Source: Nemertoderma westbladi (lineage: Eukaryota; Xenacoelomorpha; Nemertodermatida; Nemertodermatidae). From it: DNA of 64,000 bases. The stretch is taken from positions 26,448 to 90,447 of the forward strand of contig JAUCBJ010006631.1 of the NCBI GenBank assembly GCA_032718475.1. The letters run 5' to 3'. Shown in pieces: positions 23,051 through 31,706 of this stretch. Under the pieces are notes generated by a model. It saw only the letters and a list, made by a program, of their open reading frames with translations. It ran no database searches and was not told where the DNA came from. Both the position numbers and the translations under genes were made by a program. Numbering within the stretch: position 1 is the first letter of the stretch; each line of letters starts with the position of its first letter.

Positions 23051-25441
23051 TCACGATGGTTTGCGCGCCGAGGCCCTGACCCAAGCTTCCTCAATAAATC
23101 TTTCTGCCGAATTTTCGAAATTGGGATTATGGATATTCGGGACAGGCGTCCTTACCTGAGGTCTATGTGGTATAGTCTCCTCCGATATGCGTACTCGTTG
23201 ACTAGGCTGGACTTTATCTAACTCAGGCCTGCTAGGATTAGAATTACTTCTTACCTGGGCTGCTTCCTTTAACCGTAGGTTGCTAAGCATGTCCGTTATA
23301 GGTTGGATGTGCGGCGATATAGCTTGCGCTAAACTAGCACTTAACTCATCCCTCGTAATAAATTCCTGGCTAGGGTTCTGTTGTATAGTCGGCTCTATCT
23401 GAGTAATCCGCTGTCTCTCATATGATCCCTCTTCCGGTTTAACCCGGAAGTTCTCCGTCGAACTAGGTCGGCGCTCCGTCCGCGTATTCCAAACCCGCGG
23501 GTTCGGTTCGCCAAGTACTCGTCCTGTCGGAGTTTCTTCTCTAAATTCTCCGTTGTCGCGTTCGGTGTATAGTGGTGCAGTGTTCCGATGACGTAGATCC
23601 TGCGCGATAGGTGAAGCACTAATACCAACTGGCGTGCGATATGTAGAGAACGGTTTAACGATCCGTGTACTCGTAATAGCTGGACCGGGTATAGGAATTC
23701 TGGTCGTCGTTGACTCGCGTATAGCCGGAGTTCTCGCTTCCTGTTCGGCCTTCTGCAGTGCGAACAGTTCTCGCAACTCTGTCCCCACACTCGCCCCACA
23801 TTCTTCGAGCATTCGCATCCCCTTCTCGGCGATTTCGTTCGCCTTCCTAGTCCGTTCTTCGCTCTCTAAACTTAATCTCGCACTTTCCAACTGCGCCAGT
23901 TTACGCTCTTCTTCTTCCCTCGCTCGTCTCGCTGCGCTCTCTTCTTCCACTCGCGCCTTTTCTTCATACAATGCGCGTCTTCTTTTCTCGATCTCGAGTT
24001 CGCGTTCCTTGCGTCCGCGTTCGAGTTGAAGCTCGCGCTCCTTCTGTTCACGATCGAGTTTCTTGCGCTCGCGTTCGGCTTGGAGTTCGCGTTTCTTCGC
24101 TTCCTGTTCGCGTTCGAGTTGGAGTTTGCGTTTCTTCGCTTCCCGTTCGCATTCAAGTTGGAGTTCGCGTTTCTTCGCTTCCCGTTCGCATTCGAGTTGG
24201 AGTTCGCGTTCTCTCTGTTCGCATTCGAGTTCCTCGCGCTTGCGCTCGGCTTGGAGTTCACGTTCCCTTTGCTCGCGTTCCGCTCGCTCGCGCTTACTTA
24301 TCTCTTCCAACTCTCGTAACTCTGCGTCCAACTTACGTGTGCGCTCCCGTTCCCGCTCGGCTTCCTTCCGTGCTTCCTGTGCACGCAAAACTTCCGCCTG
24401 CTGTTCGTCTAGTCGGCGTCTTCTCTCCTCCGCCGAGTTGTGAGAAACAAGGGATCTAGCACATATTACCTTACCTCGCGCGTGACTAACCTGGGAATCG
24501 CCGCTGTCTCTAGATGCGTCGTCGGGTGGAGTCAACGTCCTCTGTTGAATGTTCTCCGTCGTCGGTAGCACCTGGCCTGGTACCACCACTCCATTCTGCA
24601 TCAGCCAGCTAGTAACTTCCCTCTGATAACGGCGCTCTTCCTTATCTTGGATCTCTTCCCGCTCCACTAACTCTCTCAACTCTGCGTCACTCACTTGAGT
24701 CGCCTGCGTTTGTGATGCCCATAGCAGCCAGTTCTCCGTCCTAACTCGTCGGAATCGCTCCGATAACTCGCGGTGCTCTAACAAGGCTGCTAAAACCCTG
24801 TCGTAAATCCTCGTTGCTACGTCGCTCGACTGAGACTCTAATGCCTTCTTCGCTAGGACTGCAAGCTCCTCTGTCTGCTTGAATAACGCTGAGTTATATC
24901 CTCTTCTAATCTCTACTAACTCTACCCTCCCGATGTTCGCTGAATCAGCTAACATCTTCCTTACCTTGTCTGCCGTCCGAGTTATATGTCCGGCATGCGT
25001 GCGAAGTTTCTTCTTTATCGCGATATCAAGTTCTCTCTCGCTTACCTGACTCACACTTGGTGGACTTGAAGGATTATTTCGGGAACTACGGGTACTCCTA
25101 ACAGCCGTCGGGACCACGGCACTTACCATACCCACAGGTCTGGAAACCGGGCTCCGGGCTCTCGCTTCTACTACACTACCCTCCCTATCACTCACCTCTG
25201 TCCGGGCTGCCGTACAGTCCTTCCTATCAGTAGCGGTAGGGGGTCCTAATACTATTACCTGAGGCTGCTGTTCTTCCTCACTAGTCACTGTCTCGTCCTC
25301 CTGTTCACTTACGTCAGCGTCGCTCGCTGCGTCGTCATAGTCGGCATTGTCATCAACAGTAATATTTACGCTATCGTCAGTCGGCGGTCCAGCCACCGTC
25401 TCATAGCTGTCCTCTAGTGCCTCTTTGTCTGAGACACTCAT
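23051..25441 (-). CDS. Coiled-coil ORF1 of the giant BEL element (796 aa)
   Basis: This intact 796-codon ORF is the first in the element. The N-terminal ~130 residues are acidic and Ser/Thr-rich. A long charged heptad-like region (about 337-547) is rich in Glu, Arg and Lys and includes near-identical 13-residue units (RELQLECEREAKK). The C-terminal third is Pro/Arg/Ser-rich. No enzyme motif is visible. It stops at UGA (23051-23053), and gag-pol follows in the same frame with no further stop. It could therefore be an N-terminal gag extension made as a separate protein with occasional readthrough. Canonical BEL gag (DUF1759-like plus knuckles) is inside the downstream ORF, so this protein is additional. 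A role in particle assembly or oligomerisation is inferred from the coiled coil only. Confidence 0.85.
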   Translation of the reverse strand: MSVSDKEALEDSYETVAGPPTDDSVNITVDDNADYDDAASDADVSEQEDETVTSEEEQQPQVIVLGPPTATDRKDCTAARTEVSDREGSVVEARARSPVSRPVGMVSAVVPTAVRSTRSSRNNPSSPPSVSQVSERELDIAIKKKLRTHAGHITRTADKVRKMLADSANIGRVELVEIRRGYNSALFKQTEELAVLAKKALESQSSDVATRIYDRVLAALLEHRELSERFRRVRTENWLLWASQTQATQVSDAELRELVEREEIQDKEERRYQREVTSWLMQNGVVVPGQVLPTTENIQQRTLTPPDDASRDSGDSQVSHARGKVICARSLVSHNSAEERRRRLDEQQAEVLRAQEARKEAERERERTRKLDAELRELEEISKRERAEREQRERELQAERKREELECEQRERELQLECEREAKKRELQLECEREAKKRKLQLEREQEAKKRELQAERERKKLDREQKERELQLERGRKERELEIEKRRRALYEEKARVEEESAARRAREEEERKLAQLESARLSLESEERTRKANEIAEKGMRMLEECGASVGTELRELFALQKAEQEARTPAIRESTTTRIPIPGPAITSTRIVKPFSTYRTPVGISASPIAQDLRHRNTAPLYTERDNGEFREETPTGRVLGEPNPRVWNTRTERRPSSTENFRVKPEEGSYERQRITQIEPTIQQNPSQEFITRDELSASLAQAISPHIQPITDMLSNLRLKEAAQVRSNSNPSRPELDKVQPSQRVRISEETIPHRPQVRTPVPNIHNPNFENSAERFIEEAWVRASARKPS
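23489..23506. repeat. Dispersed hairpin, copy g
   Basis: CCAAACCCGCGGGTTCGG has one changed base pair; in the sense RNA this is a G-U pair, so the stem survives. It encodes PNPRVW in ORF1; the 16-base core begins at codon position 2, a third phase. Confidence 0.85.
24040..24245. repeat. 39-bp coding tandem repeat in coiled coil
   Basis: Three to four near-identical 39-bp units encode RELQLECEREAKK-like 13-mers, giving a length-variable part of the coiled coil. Confidence 0.8.
25117..25149. repeat. Dispersed hairpin, copy h (diverged)
   Basis: CCATACCCACAGGTCTGG is at 25126-25143 with one mismatched pair and outer CGG/CCG. It encodes RPVGM in ORF1; the core begins at codon position 3. Confidence 0.7.
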
Positions 25442-25757
25442 AGTCTAAATAATATTTGCCTTCCGGCAAAAATCTCGCAAAAGTTCGAGATATAATTATA
25501 ATTTAACCGAAATACGGTCAAATTATTTGTCAAATAATCAGTTGGTCCAAATGTCAAATAAATTCGCAATGCAATATTGTGAATTTAATGGGGTATATAG
25601 TTATAGCAAATACTAACACAATATTTAAACAAAAAATATTATTATATAGCTACTATATAGTATTAAATACCGGTATAGCACAAAATAACTTTGAATCTAA
25701 TACAAAATATTCAAAATAAACTTGCCACCCGAATATTTCTAATTTTATATATATAGC
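25442..25757 (-). other. Leader of the giant element, part next to ORF1
   Basis: AT-rich, no ORF. It ends at the target-site duplication of the nested LINE. Confidence 0.7.
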
Positions 25758-25769
25758 TCCAATCAACGT

Positions 25770-27554
25770 GGCATGGCATGGAAATCGATCAATCTGCTTA
25801 CTGGGCGGAAAAGCCAACCAACCACCAAGGTTAAGGCTGAATCACCAGCCGATCGCCTCAATGGTTGGAAAGCCCACTTTGAAAAGCTCCTCAATAATGA
25901 CAGGGTATTGCCTGATAACTTTATAGAAGTAAAAGTGTCTGAGTCTGTACTCCCAGATATTCCCATTGGCGATATCTCCTTTGCAGAAGTGAAGGCTGCT
26001 GCAAAGAGCATTAAGACCAATCGTGCCAGTGGAGTAGATGGTGTTCCCCCTGAGGTCTTTAAAATACCTGAGTGTCTAAAGCTCATCTATCCCATCATAG
26101 TAGACATGTACCGTACAACAAGAGTCCCACAAGAAATGAAAACAAATAAGTTGGTGCCAGTTCCCAAGAAGGGCAACCTAACACTCTATGGTTCTTTTCG
26201 GGGAATCTCATTGATCTCGATTGCTGCAAAACTATACAATAGAATTCTATTAAATCGCATCAGGGATCCCATTGAGAGACTGCTACGTGGAAATCAGAAT
26301 GGGTTCCGTAAAGGTCGTGGGACCATGGAGCCCATTTTGGCACTTAGAAGGATAATTGAAGAGTTATCAAAAAAGAAAGACAGGCATCTGGCTGTTATCT
26401 TTGTTGACTTCTTCAAGGCCTTTGATTCAGTCTCTCGCTCACGTATGTTCAGCATACTTTCATTATATGGGATTCCTGATGAAATTATTGCAGCAATCAG
26501 ATCAGTATACGATGGTTCGACAACATTTGTGTCTACTGTTGACGGTGACACAGAACCATTTGAAGTGTTATGGGGCGTCCTCCAAGGAGACACACTTGCA
26601 CCATTCTTGTTCATTATTGTGGTTGACTATGTTCTACGCATGTCCTTAGATCATCATAATGATGATGGGGTGATGATAACTCCACCTACTGGCTCCAGAA
26701 GTCGAGGAAATCCTGCCAAGTACCTAACTGATCTAGACTTTGCTGATGACTTAGGAGTACTCTCAGAATCATTAGAGGGAGCCCAGCGGCTCCTCAGCTC
26801 ATTAGAACATGCTGCTTCTAGTGTTGGTCTTTTTATTAACTCCAGAAAGACCAAAATTCTGACAGTTAACTTTGAAAGTCCTCAGCAAGTCTCTGATCGG
26901 ATGAGCATAAGCTCAAAGGATGGTATGCTTGAGCATGTGGACGACTTCTGTTACCTGGGATCATGGATCCGGAAGTCAGGTGAGGACCTTCGAATACGTA
27001 AGGGAAAGGCATGGGCAGCCTTGAATAGGCTTTCCAGGATTTGGAAGTCACCTAGAATTAATCGGAAACTTAAGGTCCGATTATTTAGAGCAGCAGTAGT
27101 TCCAGTACTCCTCTACGGGAGTCCATGCTGGGCTCTAACTGCTGAGGACACCAAATCTCTGGATGGCACATTCACAAGAATGCTACGCCGGGTACATTGT
27201 GTCAAGTACAATGCACACATCTCCAACCAGACACTATATAACATTGGAGGTGTCTCATTGGTTCCCCCAAGCTTGACACTAGAACAAAATCGCCTCCGCT
27301 TTGCAGGACATTGCTTTCGCCGTGAGGACCAGCCAGTGCATAATCTTGTACTTTGGCAGCCTCATGGAGTGAATAAGCATGGTGGACAGCCCATGACTTT
27401 CTTGAGACGCATCTTAAAGGACACTGGCCTTAAAGATGCGGATGATCTAGCAAATGTCATGGGTGATAGGGAGTTGTGGCGGCGCAATTTTGTTGACAAG
27501 CCGGCACAGCATTCTTAAAAATGCAGCTGCAATGCAGCATGCCGATCCTAGTAG
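25770..27554 (+). mobile_element. 5'-truncated LINE nested in the BEL leader
   Basis: It is flanked by a 12-bp direct duplication TCCAATCAACGT (25758-25769 and 27555-27566). It has no poly(A) tail and ends GATCCTAGTAG, as in RTE-like elements. It is antisense to the host element and has split the leader, but not the ORFs. Confidence 0.9.
25773..27518 (+). CDS. LINE reverse transcriptase (581 aa, N-terminally truncated)
   Basis: A single open frame covers the fingers, palm and thumb of a non-LTR reverse transcriptase. It has FRGISL, then VDFFKAFDSV (about residue 209), GVLQGDTLAPFLF and the catalytic FADD (~322-325). The C-terminus has a RLRFAGHCFRR...LVLWQPHG segment seen in RTE-like elements. 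The endonuclease domain is absent, so the copy cannot move by itself. The frame is undamaged, which fits a recent insertion. Relatives in the window lie at 5316-6190 (same family) and 55424-56130 (more distant). The clade assignment is by eye. Confidence 0.88.
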   Translation: MAWKSINLLTGRKSQPTTKVKAESPADRLNGWKAHFEKLLNNDRVLPDNFIEVKVSESVLPDIPIGDISFAEVKAAAKSIKTNRASGVDGVPPEVFKIPECLKLIYPIIVDMYRTTRVPQEMKTNKLVPVPKKGNLTLYGSFRGISLISIAAKLYNRILLNRIRDPIERLLRGNQNGFRKGRGTMEPILALRRIIEELSKKKDRHLAVIFVDFFKAFDSVSRSRMFSILSLYGIPDEIIAAIRSVYDGSTTFVSTVDGDTEPFEVLWGVLQGDTLAPFLFIIVVDYVLRMSLDHHNDDGVMITPPTGSRSRGNPAKYLTDLDFADDLGVLSESLEGAQRLLSSLEHAASSVGLFINSRKTKILTVNFESPQQVSDRMSISSKDGMLEHVDDFCYLGSWIRKSGEDLRIRKGKAWAALNRLSRIWKSPRINRKLKVRLFRAAVVPVLLYGSPCWALTAEDTKSLDGTFTRMLRRVHCVKYNAHISNQTLYNIGGVSLVPPSLTLEQNRLRFAGHCFRREDQPVHNLVLWQPHGVNKHGGQPMTFLRRILKDTGLKDADDLANVMGDRELWRRNFVDKPAQHS

Positions 27555-27566
27555 TCCAATCAACGT

Positions 27567-28523
27567 AATTTTAATTTCAAATATTATATGTATCCACTAG
27601 CGCGTGGCTACATCTTCGGGTTGCGACTCTCTCTAACTCTCTCTCTAACTTGAGCGATTCAAAAAACCATGGCCGGCTAAACCTAAATATCCTAACTAAT
27701 AAATTGAGTTCAGCTTCGCAGTTAAACAACCGGTAATTTTTTACTGCTTCCACAAACACACTGGTGCCAACAGAACAACTAACCTTGTTTGCTGTGAGAT
27801 TCCACGTCCGCGTCCAAAGATTCAGGCCCTTCGCTGATTGCAAACCGAACCCGCAGACCCACACGAACCCCAAACTCAGAAGTTCCGTCTTGCCATGTAT
27901 CTCCAGATGGTATAAAATAACTAAGCGGTTACCTAACATACCGGTACAAAACTCTAGAATTTTACAAAATAATTTTGACCGAAAACTGAATTCTCGCAAA
28001 CCTAGCTAAAATTTTCAAAAAACTTACTAATTACAATTCGCCCTAAGGCCTAAGGAACTGCTGTATTCGCAATTAGCAAAAACGCACTACCGTACATTCA
28101 CTGTATGTAGTATAGTAAGTAAAACAGTACACCAACCTAACAGCCTAATGATACTGTGTGTGTGGTACGGCAAACAAATGTCCTTCTACCGTCCGCAGTA
28201 ACAACAATCAGCCTAATGTACTACTGTACTATTGTACGCAGCCAGTGAATACAGTAATCTAAACTAGCAACCTAATAGAATAAACTCAATGTCTTACTGT
28301 ACGCTAGCCTATAGCCTACAGCAGACGATCACGTGCTCTAACTTATTACTTAATACTGTGATACTACTAATCAGCCTAAGAATACTCTATTGACTGTACG
28401 CTACAGCCTACAGCCAATAAATCGCGTATTACTGATACGAAGTATCAGTAATCTAAACTAACAGCCTAAGAATACTCTATTTACTGTACGCTACAGCCTA
28501 CAGCAAACAAGTGCGCGTATTAC
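27567..28523 (-). other. Leader of the giant element next to the 5' LTR
   Basis: No supported ORF. The last ~450 bases hold degenerate repeats with GCCTAAGAATACTCTATT and ACTGTACGCTACAGCCTACAGC. The final two units (from about 28370 and 28460) are the best conserved and run up to the LTR edge. A hairpin, ATTACTGATAC/GTATCAGTAAT, is at 28428-28452. No clear tRNA-complementary primer-binding site is seen. Confidence 0.6.
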
Positions 28524-30752
28524 TGATAAACAACCGCGACCTCTATACTAACAGCAGAACTGTTGAACAGACCAATACCCGTTAATATCCTTCTGCCAAC
28601 CTAATAAGTTCTCGTCTAACCAATAAGACACAAAGACTGCTCTACTGTTAAGTAAAGGGGCTCAGGAGCGTGATATTACTAAATTGTAAGGGTTGCTAAA
28701 TACAAACCGCTACTTACCGTTAGATGGCGCTAATCTGCCGTCCGCTAATATATTTTACTAAATTTACACAACTCCTGCAAAATCGCTTGTTCCTTTCTCT
28801 ACCGATTGCTCGATAGAGAGCTAACTGTTCGAATCTATGAGCCACGCAGGAATAACCAAAACAATAAACCCGAGTCGGCTCCCTAAGCTTACTTAAGACG
28901 AGTGCGAGAGGCCTTGCACTCAGAGTATTCTTACGCCTAATTCTATCACTATTAAAGCACGCTATTACCTACGTCTTTCTAATCGCGAATACTGGAGGTT
29001 CCCTAACGTAATGTGTGAATGCGAGAATATTTAAAATATCAAAATGGTACAGTATCTGTTTCTACGTGGATAATACCACTCCGAGTCTAAAACTGCCCGC
29101 GACTGGCTTTAGGCCAGCAAAATTACTAGCGTATCGTGCGTACCGAATAGTGCGTTCTAGCTGATTGCCCGCTAATGCAAATAACCGCTCAGCGTGAATA
29201 GTTTACAGTACACTAATTATTACCTTAGCTACTCTCCGCTATGCTGCGTACTAATTCTTAATTTTTTACTAATTAATTACAGTCACAAATATTTAACAGC
29301 GTACTAATTACTAAGAGTTCCAGAATACGTAATTCTAATTTATCACGCAACAGGTTTCGCTAGTAATAGCCTAAATTGCCGTATTACTTTGACCTAATCA
29401 ATAACTAATTATTGTAACTAAGAAATAGAAATCAATCAAAGGAAAAAGAGCGCCTATCTAAGCATTCGTAATCTTAGGCACACTTCAATAACACACCAAT
29501 CAGCGTTAGAAATCACAGTTTACAATTGTGCAATTCACTACTCGTACTCCACACTCAACGTTGTAATACGCGCAGGCCTCTCCCGGGTACATCTAGGATT
29601 CCTAACTAACCCAATTCCTGCCCCCCTAATACTAAATAGAGACAAAACCTGGATCATCAGCCCCCTAGATACTGTACCGGCGATCGGTCTGCGTGCCGCA
29701 GTGCAAGATACCCGCCCGCAACGGTGACCCTGGCCAGCGTTGCCCGCTTTGAATCCTCCGCTCTCTCCTAGTCGCTCAACCCCCCGATGCGCCCACCGCC
29801 CACTGGCACCTTAGCCCTCCATGATGCTAATAGCTACCGTAGCGGCGCATGCAAATCACAAAGTCTGACAGTCTCAGGAATCCCTTGGGATTATTGCGCA
29901 GAAAAGAATCACATAGAACCATCAATCAAAGGTAGAAATCATAGTTCGATTGTAATTTGCAGTAATCGAAGGAATTATTGAGAAACACAAGCAAAGTAAT
30001 CGTACTAGCAAATCATTCCAAGAAATTAATCAAAATTAGCAAATTGCAGAAAATACGATATCCTAATACAAAATTAGAGACAGCTCAGCAAGTAAATTGT
30101 AACAGGGGTGTGTCATGTGATAAGGCATGAACATATGAACAACAAAAGGCCCTACCGGCACACCGCCAATTTATAGGTGATCCCGATGGGGTGATGCAAT
30201 AAGGTGACTCAATCGCTCTCCCATTGGCTCTCCAGTCCATGCTAGCATTAAACCAACCTGGAAGCAGTTAATCCAATAAGGAGACCGGATTGTAGCCCTA
30301 TGCCCTCAAATTATTACCATATATGGTAATGGATCACGTCTCTGGCTGCTGAATGGCCAGGACAGCGTCCCTATATGCTAGCCCTATCAAACTAATATCA
30401 GCAAGCACAAAATCCAGGGTCCGAGTAAACTCGCTACCCTGGAACTATCTACATATATCCTAATACAAAATTACGTAGGTAGGGCTACATACTATACAAA
30501 ATGAATGGATGCAAAATATATGGGCGTTTTAACTTCCTTACCTAAATGTCACCACACTGCGCCTTATCTAAATAATTATACTGCACAACGGACTAATATT
30601 ACGTACAGTATAACGGACTAATACTGCATACTGCATAATGGACTAATACTGCATACTGCATAATGGACTAATACTGCATACTGCATAATGGACTAATACT
30701 GCATACTGCATAATGGACTAATACTGTGGATACAGCGCCATATACCGTAACA
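28524..30752 (-). repeat. 5' LTR of the giant BEL element (2229 bp)
   Basis: It is a direct copy of 9886-12040. It is longer because a 25-bp unit (ACTAATACTGCATACTGCATAATGG), present once in the other LTR, occurs four times at 30617-30716. The CArG-type palindrome is at 30313-30330. Confidence 0.95.
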
Positions 30753-30839
30753 ATACTGATGGAGGAAATCGCCTCCCTGGTGAAGGAAAAAAATAGTTTA
30801 TGTGGTGTCTTGTGCGTAGCCTCACACGCCATTGACGTC

Positions 30840-31279
30840 AGTCTTATATGTGTGCATATGTAATGCAGGATCTACATAATATTGCAGTTGTAAGATTCAT
30901 CTTTTGCAGTTGCAAAACGAGAGCCTGAATTGTTGACAGCAATACACCGTTAAATTTATCACATTGGCCATTTCCTCTTTGGATTGTAGGCTCTAGTTTT
31001 AGATTTGTTTACTCCAATTGATTGCAACCATAACTGAAGTTCTCTGGAAATCAACTGTCGCCCTCGATCAGAGTGAACATTTCCAGCAATACCGTATCGG
31101 TAGAAAAATCTCTGTAGTTGTTCTCTGACAGTAGCTGTTCTAATTGAGTCGACAACTTCTGCTTCAATGAATCTTGAGTATTCGTCAATTATAGTAAATA
31201 TGTATTTGTTACCACCTGCTGTAGATTTGGGTCCAATAAAATCCACTGAAATACGTTCCATAGGTCTAGAGGCCTTCAC
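30840..31279 (-). pseudogene. Ty3/mdg4-type integrase fragment
   Basis: The minus strand encodes part of a retroviral-type integrase core, with VDFIGP and later HSDRGRQ holding the first two catalytic aspartates. A one-base shift near 30965 moves the remaining homology to another frame, which ends near 30840. The 5' side is cut by the sequence that begins near 31288. The rest of the element is absent. Confidence 0.75.
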
Positions 31280-31287
31280 AACTTCGC

Positions 31288-31335
31288 CTAAGGGGGGCGT
31301 TCATAAAGTATGTCACGCACTGGGGGGGGGGGTTG
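31288..31335. repeat. Possible transposon end and G-run
   Basis: GGGGGGCGTTCATAAAGTA followed by TGTCACGC and a G-run looks like a DNA-transposon terminus next to the transposase relic. I find no matching inverted end downstream, so it is tentative. Confidence 0.3.
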
Positions 31336-31706
31336 ATTTTTGTGACGGTCACGGCGATGTTCTACGGTATGCTTTAATGTTAGCTTGACTTTGACTAACA
31401 CATTTGTAGATGGGATGGTAACTTTAAGGAAAAAACAATAACTCAATACGGGACCTGGCGCAGAAGAGCGCTGCGACCACAAAGCGGGTGTGCAGCTACC
31501 GCAATGAATGAGTGCTGCATTGAGTGCTGCTCTTTTTATGCCAGTTTACTGTACAGTAGTTGCAGACACAGGGATACTATAACTGTAGGTAGACTGGGCC
31601 TACCTAAAATGTAATGTAAATGTCCGCCACGGTACTAACTACTGTAGGCCTACACTGGAACTGGATGTTAAATATTGTTAAATTAGGATAGCAATGCTAA
31701 ACAGTA

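Larger units (their letters stand above)
9886..30752 (-). mobile_element. Giant BEL/Pao-type LTR retrotransposon, near-intact
   Basis: Near-identical direct repeats at 9886-12040 and 28524-30752 (TG...CA) bound one element of 20,867 bp, about 19.1 kb without the nested LINE. By eye the LTRs differ at only about half a dozen bases plus one short repeat-array expansion, so insertion is recent. Sense-strand order: 5' LTR, about 3-kb leader (LINE inside), coiled-coil ORF, gag-pol, zinc-knuckle ORF, 3' LTR. Protease, YMDD reverse transcriptase, RNase H and integrase order is that of BEL/Pao. Typical BEL/Pao elements are roughly 5-10 kb, so the size and two extra ORFs are exceptional. I find no matching target-site duplication and no obvious TGG-type primer-binding site next to the 5' LTR. 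Confidence 0.93.

Noticed and set aside
27840-27865. Ninth copy of the dispersed hairpin in the leader
   Set aside because: Only the left half (CCGAACCCGCAG) fits; the right arm is not complementary.
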